Source: Cercospora beticola (Eukaryota > Ascomycota > Dothideomycetes > Mycosphaerellales > Mycosphaerellaceae). From it: a stretch of DNA of 64,000 bases. Position numbers and translations under genes: made by a program. Below, one piece after another: positions 45,265 to 56,653 of this stretch. The notes beneath the pieces were generated by a model. That model saw only the letters and a program-made list of their open reading frames with translations. It was not told where the DNA came from and searched no databases. Positions within the stretch are counted from its first letter, which is position 1; each line of letters begins with the position of its first letter. The stretch lies in contig NC_088942.1 in NCBI RefSeq assembly GCF_033473495.1, positions 186,001 through 250,000 on the forward strand. Direction: 5' to 3'.

Positions 45265-47676
45265 TCAGACAATCTGCAAGGACTCGAACACCAACTCGGT
45301 CTCCTTAATGGCATCTCCTCCCATTAGACCATGCACATATGCCTCGCCAATAATCGTGAATGTCGCTTCAGCGCCAGCGACTGGTCTGATCAAGAACGGC
45401 ACATCAGCGCCTGCGATCAAGTAGACTAAATCGCCGGCTTGGGCACCCTCTGAGCTAATGCCCAAGAACCCGTTCGTGGAAGTGAAGATCCGTCGTCCTT
45501 CGTAGACTATCTTGAACAAATCTCCGAAGACGCTGATCGGTTCGTAAATGTCGTCGCTTCGACCGACTGCGCCAAACACTTCATTCCACACATTCGCGTC
45601 TTTTGCGTTATCGGCGCCCCAGATGCTCTGGGAAAGGGAGGATATGATGCGCTTCAATGACATATACTGGACATCTTCAACTTCGAGCAATACGTCGTTC
45701 GCGTCATTGACGTCGAGGAAATGCGTGACTCGTTCTTCCATGTGTGGCAAGTCTTGGATCTGCGACACTATCCAGGGCTTTTGGGCTGAACTGGAGCTAT
45801 CTCGCTTCCACGCCAGGTAAGATTTCATCATGAGATATATAAACGCAAAGTAATGGAAGAATCGAGATTGCCATATCGCATCGCTTTCTTTGCTTGCCGC
45901 GTGGGCGCCGCCGAGAAGGGTTTTCCAAAATGCAGTCATAGTTCGTTCGCCGGTGGGTTTGTAGGTGGTGCCCAGGTCATCGAGCAATGCGAACATCATT
46001 CCAAAGCGCTCTTGTGCAGCTGTCATCGAGGTAACCATCTTGGATGCCGGTACCGAGTTGTACGCCATTTCCTCAACGCTATTCCAATTAATCCAGCTCC
46101 AAATTGACTCTCCAATCTTGTCCACGCTGTCCCATTTCGCACCTTTCAGGCGGACTGTCTTGCCCTCGATAGTGTAGTCATTTGCTGCGGAATGAAATGG
46201 CGCAGAGAATTGCGAGCATCGACAAATTCGCAATGCTCTTGGCCGTAGCTCTGTACTGAGATCGGGGACCCAAGATCGCAAGCCTTCAACGTTCGAATAC
46301 GCGCCGCCCACCAGTGAAAGTCCATCTATGCCTATCTCGGGCCACAATCGTTCGGCCGCGAATGCGTAGTAGATTTCCGAGGTCGGCGACGAGTATGACA
46401 CTGACTCCGGTGCGCCGCCACGCAAGAGCGCGGCCCCTGCAAAGACTTTGTCTTTGGGCACTGTGGCAGCCCTTGTCCTAGCCCTGATGAGATACTGCTC
46501 GGCCGTATCGCGTTTGCCGTTCTGGAAATGAACACGCTCTTCGAATAGACCCACCCTCTGCTCGATGACGCTCTTCAAGTGTTCGAATGCTTGATTCCAG
46601 CCAGCATGAACTGCGAGAGTATTTGTTTCAAAGAATGTTATACATTGGCCAGCGGCCCGCACGAGCATTGCAGGGCTCACTTCTCGATTCCCCATCATGA
46701 TGCGAAATTGCTTCGAGAGAAGGAATTCTTGCAGTGTCCAAATCCTCTTGAACCACTCTTTTTGGAAAACGCGCATTGTTGCCATCCAGCGAGCATTCTG
46801 CAACGAAGAGCCCGAGATGAAAGCTAGGAGCTCGAAAGAGGTGTTGATCTTGTTCAGCAGCGAGGCTGAGGCAGCGGGGACCGACGATCGCGTTTTCTCT
46901 GCTGTGGCGTGAGCAGTGGGATCGTCGGTCAGCGTTTCCATAAAATCGAGTGCAAAGCTCCTCGTCCGATTCAGCGCTCCGAGCCATATGACCACGGCAG
47001 AAGCAGACGTGTAAATCTGGGTCATGATTTTGAGTTGGGAGATTTTCTCTGCAGCATCTTGCTGATTGATGCAGATCTGGTCAGCCCAGATGGGCAACTC
47101 CAGGTTCATGCCTCGGAATTCCAATAGTGCTTGATATAAATTCATGGTAATGTGCACTGATGGTGAGCGGTCAGCGACATCTCCGACAGCCATCGGTTGA
47201 GTAAATCAAAGATGAGCTCACAGGTCTTTTCATTGCACAGGATGGGCCGCTCTTCATGCTTCTGGTCGTCGACATATGCTAGCTTTGTCAGGCTGTACGT
47301 GGGGTTGAGGTTCCACGAGTACGAAAGCGCTTCATATATTGGCCGATCATCGAGATTGGCCTCGAACAAGTCGACCGCGAGTACGTCGGCGAGGGAGGCA
47401 GGGCGTATGCGCAGTAATCGAAAGCATCTTTGTCCACTGAGAGGGTTGTATGGAAACGCTTCGGAGAACTTGATCTGGAGAAGTATGCGATCAGAGACCC
47501 TCTCGCCCTGCAATATCGTAACCTTAGCTCACGTTGCGCTCGGCGCGCCCCAGCAGATAGTCCCTGCCGCCGATACTCAGTGTCTTCGCGCTGATCCGGT
47601 TGAACTTGTTCTTCAGCAGATCCGATGTCAACATCTTCGTTCGCAGCGCAGACCCCCACCGAGCCCGAAGTCGCAT
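45265..47676 (-). CDS. HET-domain (heterokaryon incompatibility) protein
   Basis: Three-exon model: 47676-47533, 47474-47222 and 47156-45265. The introns are 58 and 65 bp and the frame joins to 762 aa. A later ATG at 47634 is an alternative start. The HET domain blocks are in order: FRLLRIRPAS, YEALSYSWN, a join giving ILCNEKTLHITMNLYQALL, then LPIWADQICINQQD and QIYTSASAVVIWLG. The rest is a long C-terminal region of unknown fold common in HET proteins. HET-domain proteins trigger cell death on non-self recognition in fungi, and the domain is related to TIR domains. The gene lies about 0.8 kb from the HeLo-like/NLR pair, on the strand of the HeLo-like gene. The first exon is the weakest part of the model. 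Confidence 0.85.
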
Positions 47677-48459
47677 CCATCGGGCGTCCACAGCTGAATA
47701 TGTAGTAGCCACCCCGCTGCCCCACCAGCAGCTGCATGGTGAATCCTGCCGTCTCTGAGACGTAAACTTTCCGTCGAAGCTTGATCAGCGTGTGCTCTGG
47801 GCGCTTGAAGCGACGAGGACGTAAGCATAGAACGCTAGCAAAAATAGTTGTCCTGCTGCTGCTTGCGAGAGTGGGGCTGAGTCTGGTGGCAGTGCTGTTG
47901 GGTATTTCGCGAAGTGATGAGGTGGAAGGTTCTTTGACTTGGAGCAAGGATTTTGAGGTCCTTTCATTTTGATATGATGAGCTTGCGCGATTGGAGGCTA
48001 TCATTGCAGCAGGGCTTGAATTGCTCGGTCGTTGTTGGGATGATCATGATGGAGGATTCAGGATTGTGGACGAGTATGATTGAATGTATGTCTTTTGGAT
48101 GAGATGAAAGTGCGTTCTGAGCGGTCTGTTTTTATGCGACGTATTATTTATGGTGTGTAGTGGAGTGGGAGAGTGACAGAGATTGTAATGAATATTGGGT
48201 TTACCGAGAGTTTTTCTATGTTTCCTATCCCATCTATGCTTCCGTTCATGTTCGTGAATGTTCGGCCTTGGCAACGTCTGTCATTGCGAGTGATGCTGTA
48301 TGTGCTCCATGTCATGTAGCTATGCGTGGTATGCGTAAGTCTGTAGTGTTCGTAGAACATAGCTGGAACCAATCGGACTATGCCGCTGTTTCCTATGTTC
48401 CCAATCATGATCGGGTGTTCTATGTCACGAAGGGAGGGAGCCTTCTCGAAGGCGCGGAC
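47677..48459. other. Intergenic: between HET and HeLo-like genes
   Basis: About 780 bp. It contains open stretches on the minus strand (including one from about 48004) that I cannot link to a domain; part may be 5' untranslated sequence or an unseen first exon of the HET gene. Confidence 0.35.
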
Positions 48460-49331
48460 TCAACTGCCGCTTCTAAACTGAATCTGGCCATGACTGACGC
48501 CAACTTGCATGCCTCTGTCGTTCGTACCGAACGTGATGGTGGTCGTAGTGCCGCTCTTTTGGGCATTTCGTTCAACTTCAGCAGGGTCTGATCGTGAGAG
48601 CAGCTCCCGTAAGAGTGGTTGTGATAATTTGAGTGCTTCCAGGAGATCTTCTAAACTTGTTGCAATTGCATCCCGGTCGTACTCGGTGGCGTCCTCGTTA
48701 CTGGTAGTGGATTCGGGTGTTGAACGGAGTTGTACTTCTTCCAGTTTGCGCTGGACTACTGCGACTTCTGTTTGAGTGCGGTCGCTAGCGGCTGTTACGA
48801 GGTCTCTGATTTCGTTGTTCGTTTGGGAATTGCGAATTGAGGAGTATCTAGCACACATCGTGTCAGTATGGTCTTTCTCGCTGTTTGAGTCTGGACATAC
48901 AAGGTAGCAACGCCAACGACCGATTGCAGACTGAGTCTATGAGTTCGGAGCCTGTCGAAATATGCTTGGAGCTGCTGATCGCGAAAGAATCCAACTTTCA
49001 CTCGGTCAATCCAGGAAAGTTTGCCACTTGCAGGCCGCTTGGTCCAACGTAGGATGTCACTACGAATTGTGCTGCAAGCCTCCTCACAACTTTGGATGGT
49101 CGCCTTTGATTGATCGCCAATGTTCATTCCTAGGGATGACCACACTGGTGCTCCGATGCCTTTGAGCAAGCTGAGGTATTTGCTGATCGATTTAGCTTCC
49201 CCTGTCAACTGTGCAACAGTTTCCGGCGCATTTGTGATCTTCTCAAGATCGTCCAGAAGAAGTCGTGCACCATGTAAGGTGGGGACCACCAGGCTGACGA
49301 CCGCGGCTGAAACACTCAGAGGGTCTGCCAT
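48460..49331 (-). CDS. HeLo-like-domain cell-death effector candidate with C-terminal amyloid-type motif
   Basis: Two exons, 49331-48901 and 48847-48460, with a 53-bp intron, giving 272 aa. The N-terminus (MADPLSVSAAVVSLVVPTLH) and the helical region after it match the fungal STAND/HeLo-like N-terminal domain, which in HET-S-type proteins forms a membrane-active helical bundle. A linker of charged helices follows. The protein ends with a Thr-rich stretch and TFGTNDRGMQVGVSHGQIQF (about residues 248-268), a short Gly/Asn/Gln motif with a G-M-Q-V-G core. The divergent neighbour, 225 bp away, starts with a matching motif before its NB-ARC domain. This is the layout of effector and receptor in fungal amyloid signalling. 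Domain assignment is by pattern; amyloid behaviour is inferred. Confidence 0.75.
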
Positions 49332-49556
49332 GTCGACAGTGTTTGGAAATACTGCAACAGAGTCAGCACAAACATTCAGAGGAGGAACGTGAGAAGGAGC
49401 ATCTGCAAAAATGCTGTCTACGATGCACTGCGATCATGCTGTCGCTCAGCCTCAAGCCACAGTTACACAACATTGATCATGCTGCGTCCACACCGTGTCA
49501 TGTTCCGCGCTCTGCTTCTGGCAGTGGATGTGGCATCTCTGGACCAGTACACGACC
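49332..49556. promoter_or_regulatory. Bidirectional promoter: HeLo-like effector / NLR
   Basis: 225 bp between the two divergent start codons. The short distance implies shared control of effector and receptor. No specific motif identified. Confidence 0.55.
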
Positions 49557-52279
49557 ATGACATCTGTAGAAGCGTCTTTTGCTTTCGGTGATGCGAACAG
49601 TGGGCTCCAGGTGGGCCAGAGCTTCGCTTCAATCTCGGCCGAGTTTCACCTTCCCCCTGGTCAGCGGCGTGCACTTCACCTCACGGCACGCGCAGAAACT
49701 GACACCGTCTGGCATTGTAGAACGAGCAGAAACTCCGCCGCTCCCATGCTCCACTGTCCCTCTCCTCCGCGATCCGAATTATGTATCACGATTGGCACTC
49801 CTGAATGATGTCGACTCAAGGGCCTCAGTACCAAGAGCACGAGTAGCAGTGGTCGGACTTGGAGGAACAGGGTGGGCAGGCCAGTGTCTACCACACGCAA
49901 GGAAAGCTGACACGTTGCAGAAAGACGCAGCTTGCAGTCGAGTACGCGGACTCAGTACATACGCGATCGCCGTCCACATGGATAATATGGATATCTGCCC
50001 ACAACGCGGCGCGCGTGCAGCAGAGTGTGAAAGATGTTGCAGACCGACTAAAGATTCGCGGGCGAAATGACTCGAAAGAAGATTTGCTAGAACTGCTCAA
50101 ACGATGGCTCGGGGATAAGAGCAAAGGAAAGTGGCTTGCAATACTGGACAATTTCGACGATGTTGACGTTTTCGCATCTTCTCACAATGACACAGTGGAC
50201 CGACGCCGGTTGAGTGACTACTTTCCGGTGTGCGATCATGGCTCAGTGGTGATCACAACAAGATCAAAGACAGTTGCGCATCAGCTGGTCTACGAGCAGT
50301 CCATCATTGTTGTAGAACCAATGGATGCTCAGCACGCGAGTGTGCTCCTAGAAAAGAAATTGGGATCGCACGGGCGAGATGGGTACGACCGACTGGCCGC
50401 TGCTTTGGACTACTTGCCCCTAGCCATGTCGCAGGCGTCAGCATACATCCGCGAGAGAGGAGAACGCAGCTCGCTCCAGCATTATCTGCATCAGATCGAG
50501 AAGAACCATCAATCACGGATAAAACTCCTGCCACGCGGCGAAAAGCTGCCGAATTGCGACTGGGAGGCGATCAAATCGGTCATCACGACTTGGCAGATCT
50601 CGTTCGAATACATATCTCAATAGAGGAGTTCGGCAGCCGAACTGTTATCACTGATGAGCTTATGTGATTGACAAGCGATTCCAGAGTGCCTTCTTCGTGC
50701 TGTCGAGCCGGATGGAGGGCCGACCGACGACAAAGATGATAGCAATGGCACGAGTGAGCTTGATAACCGCTTTGAGGACGACATCGCGATGTTGCTCGGA
50801 TTTTCGTTCATCTCGACAACAACCAGCGCCACCGAGTGGACAATGCATCGCCTGGTACAGGACGCGACTCGCGTGTGGATAGAAAATAACAATCGAATGG
50901 ATTCAGTTCAAAAGAGCTTTATCAGCAAGCTCGATGCGGTTTTCCCGGAGGGCCGATACGAGAATTGGCAGATTTGCCGAAGCCTCTTGCCGCATGTGCA
51001 GTACGCGGCAGAGCAGGACTCCAAGATCAGAAGCGTTCTCCTTACGTTGGCAGAGGTAATGTATCGAGCTGCGATATACAGCTTGAGCACGTACGGCCGA
51101 GATCAGGCTGCGCATATGGCTGGCGGATCACTACGCCTTCGCACAGAGTGCCTTGGGAAGGATGCTGAGGCGACACTGGGCTCGCAACTCCTGATGGCGC
51201 TGGTGTTAAGAGAACAAGGGTCGTTGGAAGAGGGACAGAAGGCAATGCTGGAAGTGCTAGAGGGGAGCAAGGCCAGCTTCGGTGAGGACCACTCTCTCAC
51301 CATCACGTCTAAGGACATGCTCGCTATCATATACGCCGGTAAGGGACACTTGAAGGAGGCGGAGGGCTTAGCGGAAGAAGTACTGAAGTCGAAGAGAGCG
51401 GTCCCGGGGACAGACGCATCTGACCTATTGAGTATCTGGATCACTCTTGCCGACGCGTACGGACGGCAAGGACGCTTCAAGAAGGCAGAGGAGCTGTTGC
51501 TAAACGCACTTGATGACCCAAGGGCGAAGCTAGCTGCTAGCCACCATGAATTAGAACTTGCAAAGACTGGACTGGCCTCCCTATATTACAAGCAAGATCG
51601 ATTTGAAGAAGCAGAGTCATTATACAAGGAGGCAATGAAGGACGCGATGGCGAGGCGAGGGACAGATCATCCAGATACGTTAATCATTGTACGCGCGCTC
51701 GCTGACATGTATTTCGATGATGAACGATGGGCAGAAGGCGAGGAGCTCCAAGCGAAAGTAGTGGAAGGCTACAAGAGGATACATGGCTCGAAGAAAGAGA
51801 TCACCCTGGTCCAAATGTCCGGCCTTGCGCGCAGCAAAGTGCATCGCGCAGGGAAGGTGGATGCTTACGATTTGGCTGTGCATCTTTCGAACGAAGCCCT
51901 GGAGCTGGTGGAACAAGTGGTAGAGGGCTACAAGGCAATCTATGGCCCACGTCATCCCCAAACTGTCGAGCACATCAAGGTGCGTGCCCAATGTCAATGG
52001 CGTTGCGCGATAATATGCTTCGATCAACGCCGATGGGGAGACGCCGTGGAGCTGCAAAAAAAGACAGCAGAGAACTATAAGGAAATTTTGGGCACGCAGC
52101 ACCCCGACACACTGGCGCAAGTCTCCTGGGTCGCTTGCTATCTGAGAGAGCACGCGTGGGCACATCACAAGCAGCAACGATGGGAGGACGCTGAGAAACT
52201 GCTGGAGGAAGCGGTGGAGGCTTTTACGGAGGCACATGGCTCACAGCATCCAGACACACTCTATTCAGTATCCACGTGA
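49557..52279 (+). pseudogene. NB-ARC/TPR STAND receptor (NLR) with N-terminal amyloid-type motif; two in-frame stops
   Basis: Exons 49557-49659, 49721-49871 and 49921 onward. Residues 8-30 hold AFGDANSGLQVGQSFASI, paired with the tail motif of the divergent HeLo-like protein. A proline-rich linker (PPERAETPPLP) typical of fungal NLRs follows. NB-ARC motifs are the P-loop GLGGTGKTQLA (across intron 49872-49920), Walker B KWLAILDNFDD, RNBS-B GSVVITTRSK, GLPL-like LDYLPLAMS and MHD-like MHRLVQDATRVW. After it lies a run of kinesin-light-chain-type TPRs with repeated HPDTL ends, to 52279. The frame is interrupted by TAG at 50621-50623 and TGA at 50669-50671, between the LPLA and MHR motifs. The conserved text on both sides and between them stays in one frame. 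The first open part is 318 codons. It may be a pseudogene, a truncated short receptor, or rarely read through. Confidence 0.85.
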
Positions 52280-52856
52280 TGATCTGGAATCGCAGTCGTG
52301 CCGAGAGTCGATCGGAGGCCAAGCTATCATCATCATGCAAGCAGTGAAAGTGCTATCGTCAGCGCCACAACCACGAAGTCGCTGGCGCCCAACAGCAGAA
52401 CGATTGCCAGTGTCGCAGAGATCGGATGGGCAACTGCTGGTAAGACTGTGCAGGCAGCCTCCTCCTCTGTCTCTTTCAAGGCCGGACAAACAAGGAAAAG
52501 AGTACTGTAGTGTTGCGCCGTTCGTACGCGGATAGCAAGCACCCTCTTTACTTGCATGCTGCAAGTCGTCGCGAAGAGAGTGGTCCGAGAAGTCTGCATC
52601 ATTCATGTCCCGGCCAGCGACGTTCCGAGCTTCACGTCGATGCATTCTACTGCGAAGTAGTCTGTAGTCTAAACGTTCCTGCACGCCAATCACTCTCGAC
52701 TCCCAAAGTCCGAGGCAAGAGGCAAGAGGCAAGTCCCGGACAAGAAACACGCTAGAACGCGCGCCACGCGGCACCTCATCTACCTCATCATCACATACAC
52801 CAAGATAATCATCACCATGTCTCTACCAGTTGTTTTTGATCGCAAAGAATGCAACC
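52280..52856. other. Intergenic: NLR 3' flank
   Basis: About 580 bp. It contains three tandem copies of GAGGCAA (52712-52732). No gene found. Confidence 0.4.
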
Positions 52857-53524
52857 ATGTGTTTCTGCATCTGCATTCGTCCCAACGACCGCAAGGCACT
52901 CCGCAAACAGTTCCGCCAAGACCGCCCCAAATTTCCTCGTCCCATCGTCACAGAAATCACAACCACAGCATCATCAAAGAGCATCCCCAGATTCTACCAC
53001 ATAATATTCACGATTTTCGATCCTATCTTATCGATTCTTGGATTCATCGGTACGTCTTTGCTTCTCCACAAATTCCTGCAAAACATACTCTGCTCTACTA
53101 TTCCCATTTTCTCTTTCACTTCAATCATTCTCACACACCACCAGTTCACCTCTCCCCATCCACTGCTCTCCCACTCTACTTTCAACATCCAGCTTTACCG
53201 CCGCGAACAGAAACACGCGCCTTGCTCGATACCACAGCAAGTTTCTTCCTCTTTCTGGCTGTACTTCAAATCTTCCTTCTCCGAGCACGGCCGAACGATC
53301 TGGGAGTATGGAAGATTTTGCAAGGTGCGATTCTTGGGTTGGATGTGGGGAGAGCCTTGGGGTTTGCAAGGTCGTTTTCACGTGCGGGTAAGCTGGGATT
53401 GAGGACAGAGGACTGGGTGGTTTTGGGCGCGATGTTGGCTATGGCGATTGTGAGGATTGTGTTCTTGTCAGGTGCTGGAACGGCGTGGGGAGGGAAGAGG
53501 GGAGGTTGGAGGAAGGTGAAGTGA
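52857..53524 (+). CDS. Small integral membrane protein (DUF7704-like fungal family)
   Basis: Two exons, 52857-53049 and 53145-53524, with a 95-bp intron, giving 190 aa. After a basic N-terminus there are four likely membrane spans: FYHIIFTIFDPILSILGFI, then after the join SFFLFLAVLQIFLL, WKILQGAILGLDVGRALGF and WVVLGAMLAMAIVRIVFL. The layout (P-x-F/Y start of the first helix, TRALLDTTAS before the second, ND-x-x-VWK before the third) resembles a widespread fungal four-helix family of unknown function. The start ATG at 52857 is the first in this frame; an ATG at 52816 is in another frame. The family name is from memory of pattern and should be checked. Confidence 0.7.
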
Positions 53525-53765
53525 TGTGGTGTGGTTGGTGAAGGTTGTGAGAGACGCAGTATGTGCAGGTATGTCTTGCAAGAAATTGGTCCAAGATGCG
53601 AGAAGCTTACTGATATGCAAAGCGCAGCGTTGTTCTATTCTCTATATCTGTCAATCTATATTCCAATCCAAGCGAGTGTGCGTGCGAGCAAATATGCAAA
53701 AATCCTCAAATGCTGATCCAACTCCAGAATCGACTCCTTCAATGCTGCTCCTGCACTCTCAAGTC

Positions 53766-54976
53766 TCAAGAAACGGAGACCAGAATGGGCTCAAAGACCG
53801 GACAATCCCTATACTCGGTCCTCTCTTTCTTACCCACCAACCATTCATCCCTCCTCCTTCCCTCCTCACCGAAACATCCCGCCCAACTCTGACTCCCTCC
53901 ATCGAAAGGATTCGTGCACTCCAACTTGCAAGTCTGATTCGGGCCACCAATGGCGCGGCAAGTAATCTTATCCGGATTCCAGCATTTGCCCCAGCATCCG
54001 AAGTGCACCTGTGGAGCGCCACCGTTGCCGTACAAGCCACCCCAGGGGTCACCGCCTGCCGCTGGAGGCAGGTCCTCAAGGACTTGGATGCTGTTGCCAA
54101 CGAAACCCATGACGGTTCCGTCACGGAAGGCACTGCCGTTGAAGACGGCGAACGAGGCTTGAAATTCGTCGAAGTCGTCGTTGTCGAAGACATCTTTGTG
54201 GTTGTTGGCTGGGGAGATCATCCATTTTCCTGCAATGGCGGAGCCGGCTTCTGGTGGGGCGAGAACGCGGAAGCCGTAGGTTTGGACGGGGTTGGAAGAG
54301 GCGATGGGGTAGAAGGTTGTGGTAATGGTGCGCTGAGCGGTTGCAGTCGAGGTGACGAGGGAAGTCTGGGTTCGAGTGATAGTGGTCGTCTTGCCGGTGT
54401 AGATGGTGGCACCTTTGTTGACTGTAGAGGTGGCGGTGCGGGTGGAGGTCACGGTAGCCTTGGGGATGTTATAGCAGCTGCAGGCGGAGGAGATTTGAGC
54501 TGAGGCGGTGTAGCGGGAGAGACAGCTTGGTTTGGCAATGGCACGCTTGGCCTTGACAGCAGTCTCGAGAGGATTGTTGCAGAACGACACAGCTGTGCCA
54601 GTGCTTGTCACAGTGATCGTGCTACCACTGTAGACGGTTGTAGTTGTAACACTAGTGGTAGATCTACCTTTGTCAGTAAGTACCGGGCGAGGTAGGACGA
54701 GAATGCGTACCTGGTGGATGTTACAGTGGCTGAAGTGGTGATTGTCGTAGCGGAAGAAATAGTAGTTGTAAGAGTCCTGGTCGTCGTGGCAGTCGCAGCA
54801 GGGACCTTGAGATACTCCGAGCAGTATGCGGCGACTGAGGTTGTTTGGGCGGCAGAATTGCATGGCCTACTGACAGTAGAGCAGAACGGAGAATTGACCT
54901 GGCGCTCAAAGATATTCTCGCCGAGAGGAGTGGCAGCTGCGAAATCCGCCAGTGCAGCAATGATCAGGGACTGCAT
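53766..54976 (-). CDS. Secreted Thr/Ser-rich cell-wall-type protein
   Basis: Two exons, 54976-54711 and 54663-53766, with a 47-bp intron, giving 387 aa. The N-terminus looks like a signal peptide (MQSLIIAALADFAAATPLG) followed by a possible dibasic-like processing area (NIFERQ). The next part has paired cysteines (FCSTVSRPC, YCSEYL) and then a long Thr/Ser/Val-rich region (TTTISSATTITTSATV; TRTATSTVNKG), expected to be heavily O-glycosylated. The C-terminal part is globular with several cysteines (HFGCWGKCWNPDKITC, CKLEC). No GPI-type tail is evident. It is likely an extracellular or wall protein; no enzyme motif is seen. Confidence 0.75.
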
Positions 54977-55882
54977 GTTGTCGATCGTTGTGGGTGATTA
55001 TGCTGGTCGATGCTCTGTCAAGGATATCCATCGACATTGTTATATACCATCGACATGCTGCTCACTCAGTCAGTATACTGTCCAAATGCGGTAGGAGCCC
55101 CAAAAGTCTAAATGCTGGTGGCTTGCTGTGCACGTGTTACGTGAGCGTTCTGCTGATGCGAGTCCAACGCCAAGCCATCGCGGACTCCGAGCAATAAGTG
55201 GACTCTGTTCGAAGCACGTTCGATGCGTCCTTCTCGAAAGGTGGCGGAGCGTAGGAAGATCTCCGCCCGTGTTTGCCTTACTGCGTTGAATATACTGTGG
55301 CGCTATACTGTGGCGCCGAAGAGCCTAGACTCGCCACGAGGCGACAGCTTGTCCTTTTGTGCAATCGATGAAAAAGCCAAAGCAGTGTCAGCAGTATGCT
55401 TGTGCTGTTGCAGCGAATGATGCTTTCTGATGTGAGCCATTCTCGCTTTTCCCCGCCCATGCTCAGTCGTTTCTAGAGAATATTGGGCTGTGTCTATAGA
55501 GAGCTCTGTAGTTGGCAGCAGTAACACCATGCTTCATAGCCCCGAATGGGCCCCGCCCTATGTACATCACGAGCAAGACAACGGTCTAAGGCTCGAAGCG
55601 TTTTTAGTAGCGCGGAACATGCCCCGTAGCACAATCTCGCGACACTCCCCCTCCCTACCAGATTTTGATTCGGCAGAGCAAGCATTCTTCTGCACCTCGC
55701 GCTTTGCGACGACTGCTGATTCCTCCCTCACCGACCCGTCGCACGGTCCCGCTCACGCATTCTTGCGATGGACCTGCGGACGCAGTTCCATATTTATCGC
55801 ATACTTTTCGTCCGAGTTGTTGCACGAGCAGACCAAGCAAAGACCCTGCAACGATCTCCATCTATCATCCGCGGTCGAGTCG
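54977..55882. other. Intergenic: between secreted protein and BTB gene 1
   Basis: About 900 bp. It contains a perfect 13-bp tandem duplication, TATACTGTGGCGC, at 55291-55316. An antisense open stretch on the plus strand overlaps the end of the BTB gene and shows no domain. No gene called. Confidence 0.4.
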
Positions 55883-56653
55883 CTACTCGAGCTCCCCAAG
55901 TCTCATCACCTCTCTCACCTTGAGAGTACTCTGCATGTACTTGGCATTGCCGTGCCACATTTCGAACGTTTTGTCGTTGCACAGGATACGTGGAACCAGC
56001 TTCGCGGTAGCTTGTAGCGCATCGAAGCGAGAAGGTTTGAAAAGGTCGCATGGTTCGTCGAAAAGGCGGCAGCCGATACGTACGACGATGTCTGCTTTGC
56101 GCAACTCTGCTGCACGGAACAAGAAAGTTGACAGCGTCTTCTCGATAGTGGCAGCCATGGAGTCGATACCGTACTAAGAGAGTTCATAGTCAGTAGCCGT
56201 TTCGGGATATGATTGGAATTGTCATACCTTATCGATGGCTATGCGCAGGCGAATCAAGTGTTGTCCGTTGTCGATAGTGACTGCCTCATCCCACTGGTAG
56301 AGATCTGGGGTCGTGAATGTAGCTGAGAGTGAGTAGAAATGCTTTAGGATTGCCATAACGATGCAATCACACTCCGCAAGGTCTACAATGGTCGCATGCG
56401 TTTCGCGGAAGCCGGGTGCGGATATGCAAGCCTCGCGGAAGAAGGTCGAGGCAGCGCAAACTACGCTTTTGTGGACCTTGAATAGCGTATTGTCACTAGA
56501 CCTAACTGTTAAGTCGGACCATTCTCCCGTTTCGTACATGCTGCGCTTCTATTAGCGATGGATTAGCATTTAGATGTGAAGCTCGTACTGCTCGAGTACG
56601 GATTGATGACATTTGCCGCCGTCAGGGCTGTGTAGTGTCTCCTTCGGCGACAT
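55883..56653 (-). CDS. BTB/POZ-domain protein, tandem paralog 1
   Basis: Three exons: 56653-56589, 56540-56228 and 56173-55883. The introns are 48 and 54 bp and the product is 222 aa. The fungal BTB fold is shown by MYETGEWSDLTV, LFKVHKSVVCAASTFF, GFRETHATIVDL and AILKHFYSL. The C-terminal part (YGIDSMAATIEKTL) continues as helices, as in other short fungal BTB proteins. Intron 1 (phase 2, just before MYETGEW) and intron 2 (phase 0, after the IDK) sit at the same places as in the two paralogs upstream. BTB domains mediate dimerisation and often bind Cullin-3; no second domain is present here. An ATG further upstream, near 56767, is a less likely start. Confidence 0.82.

Noticed and set aside
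47288..48004. 238-codon minus-strand ORF upstream of the HET gene as its own gene
   Set aside because: Its second half runs in the wrong frame through the HET coding exon, and no domain is visible; only a part could be 5' sequence of the HET gene.
50570..50700. An intron in the NLR that would remove both stop codons
   Set aside because: No donor/acceptor pair of normal length removes both stops without deleting the conserved LLSLMS region.
55490..56017. 175-codon plus-strand ORF overlapping the end of BTB gene 1
   Set aside because: Antisense to a supported BTB exon and lacks any recognisable domain.
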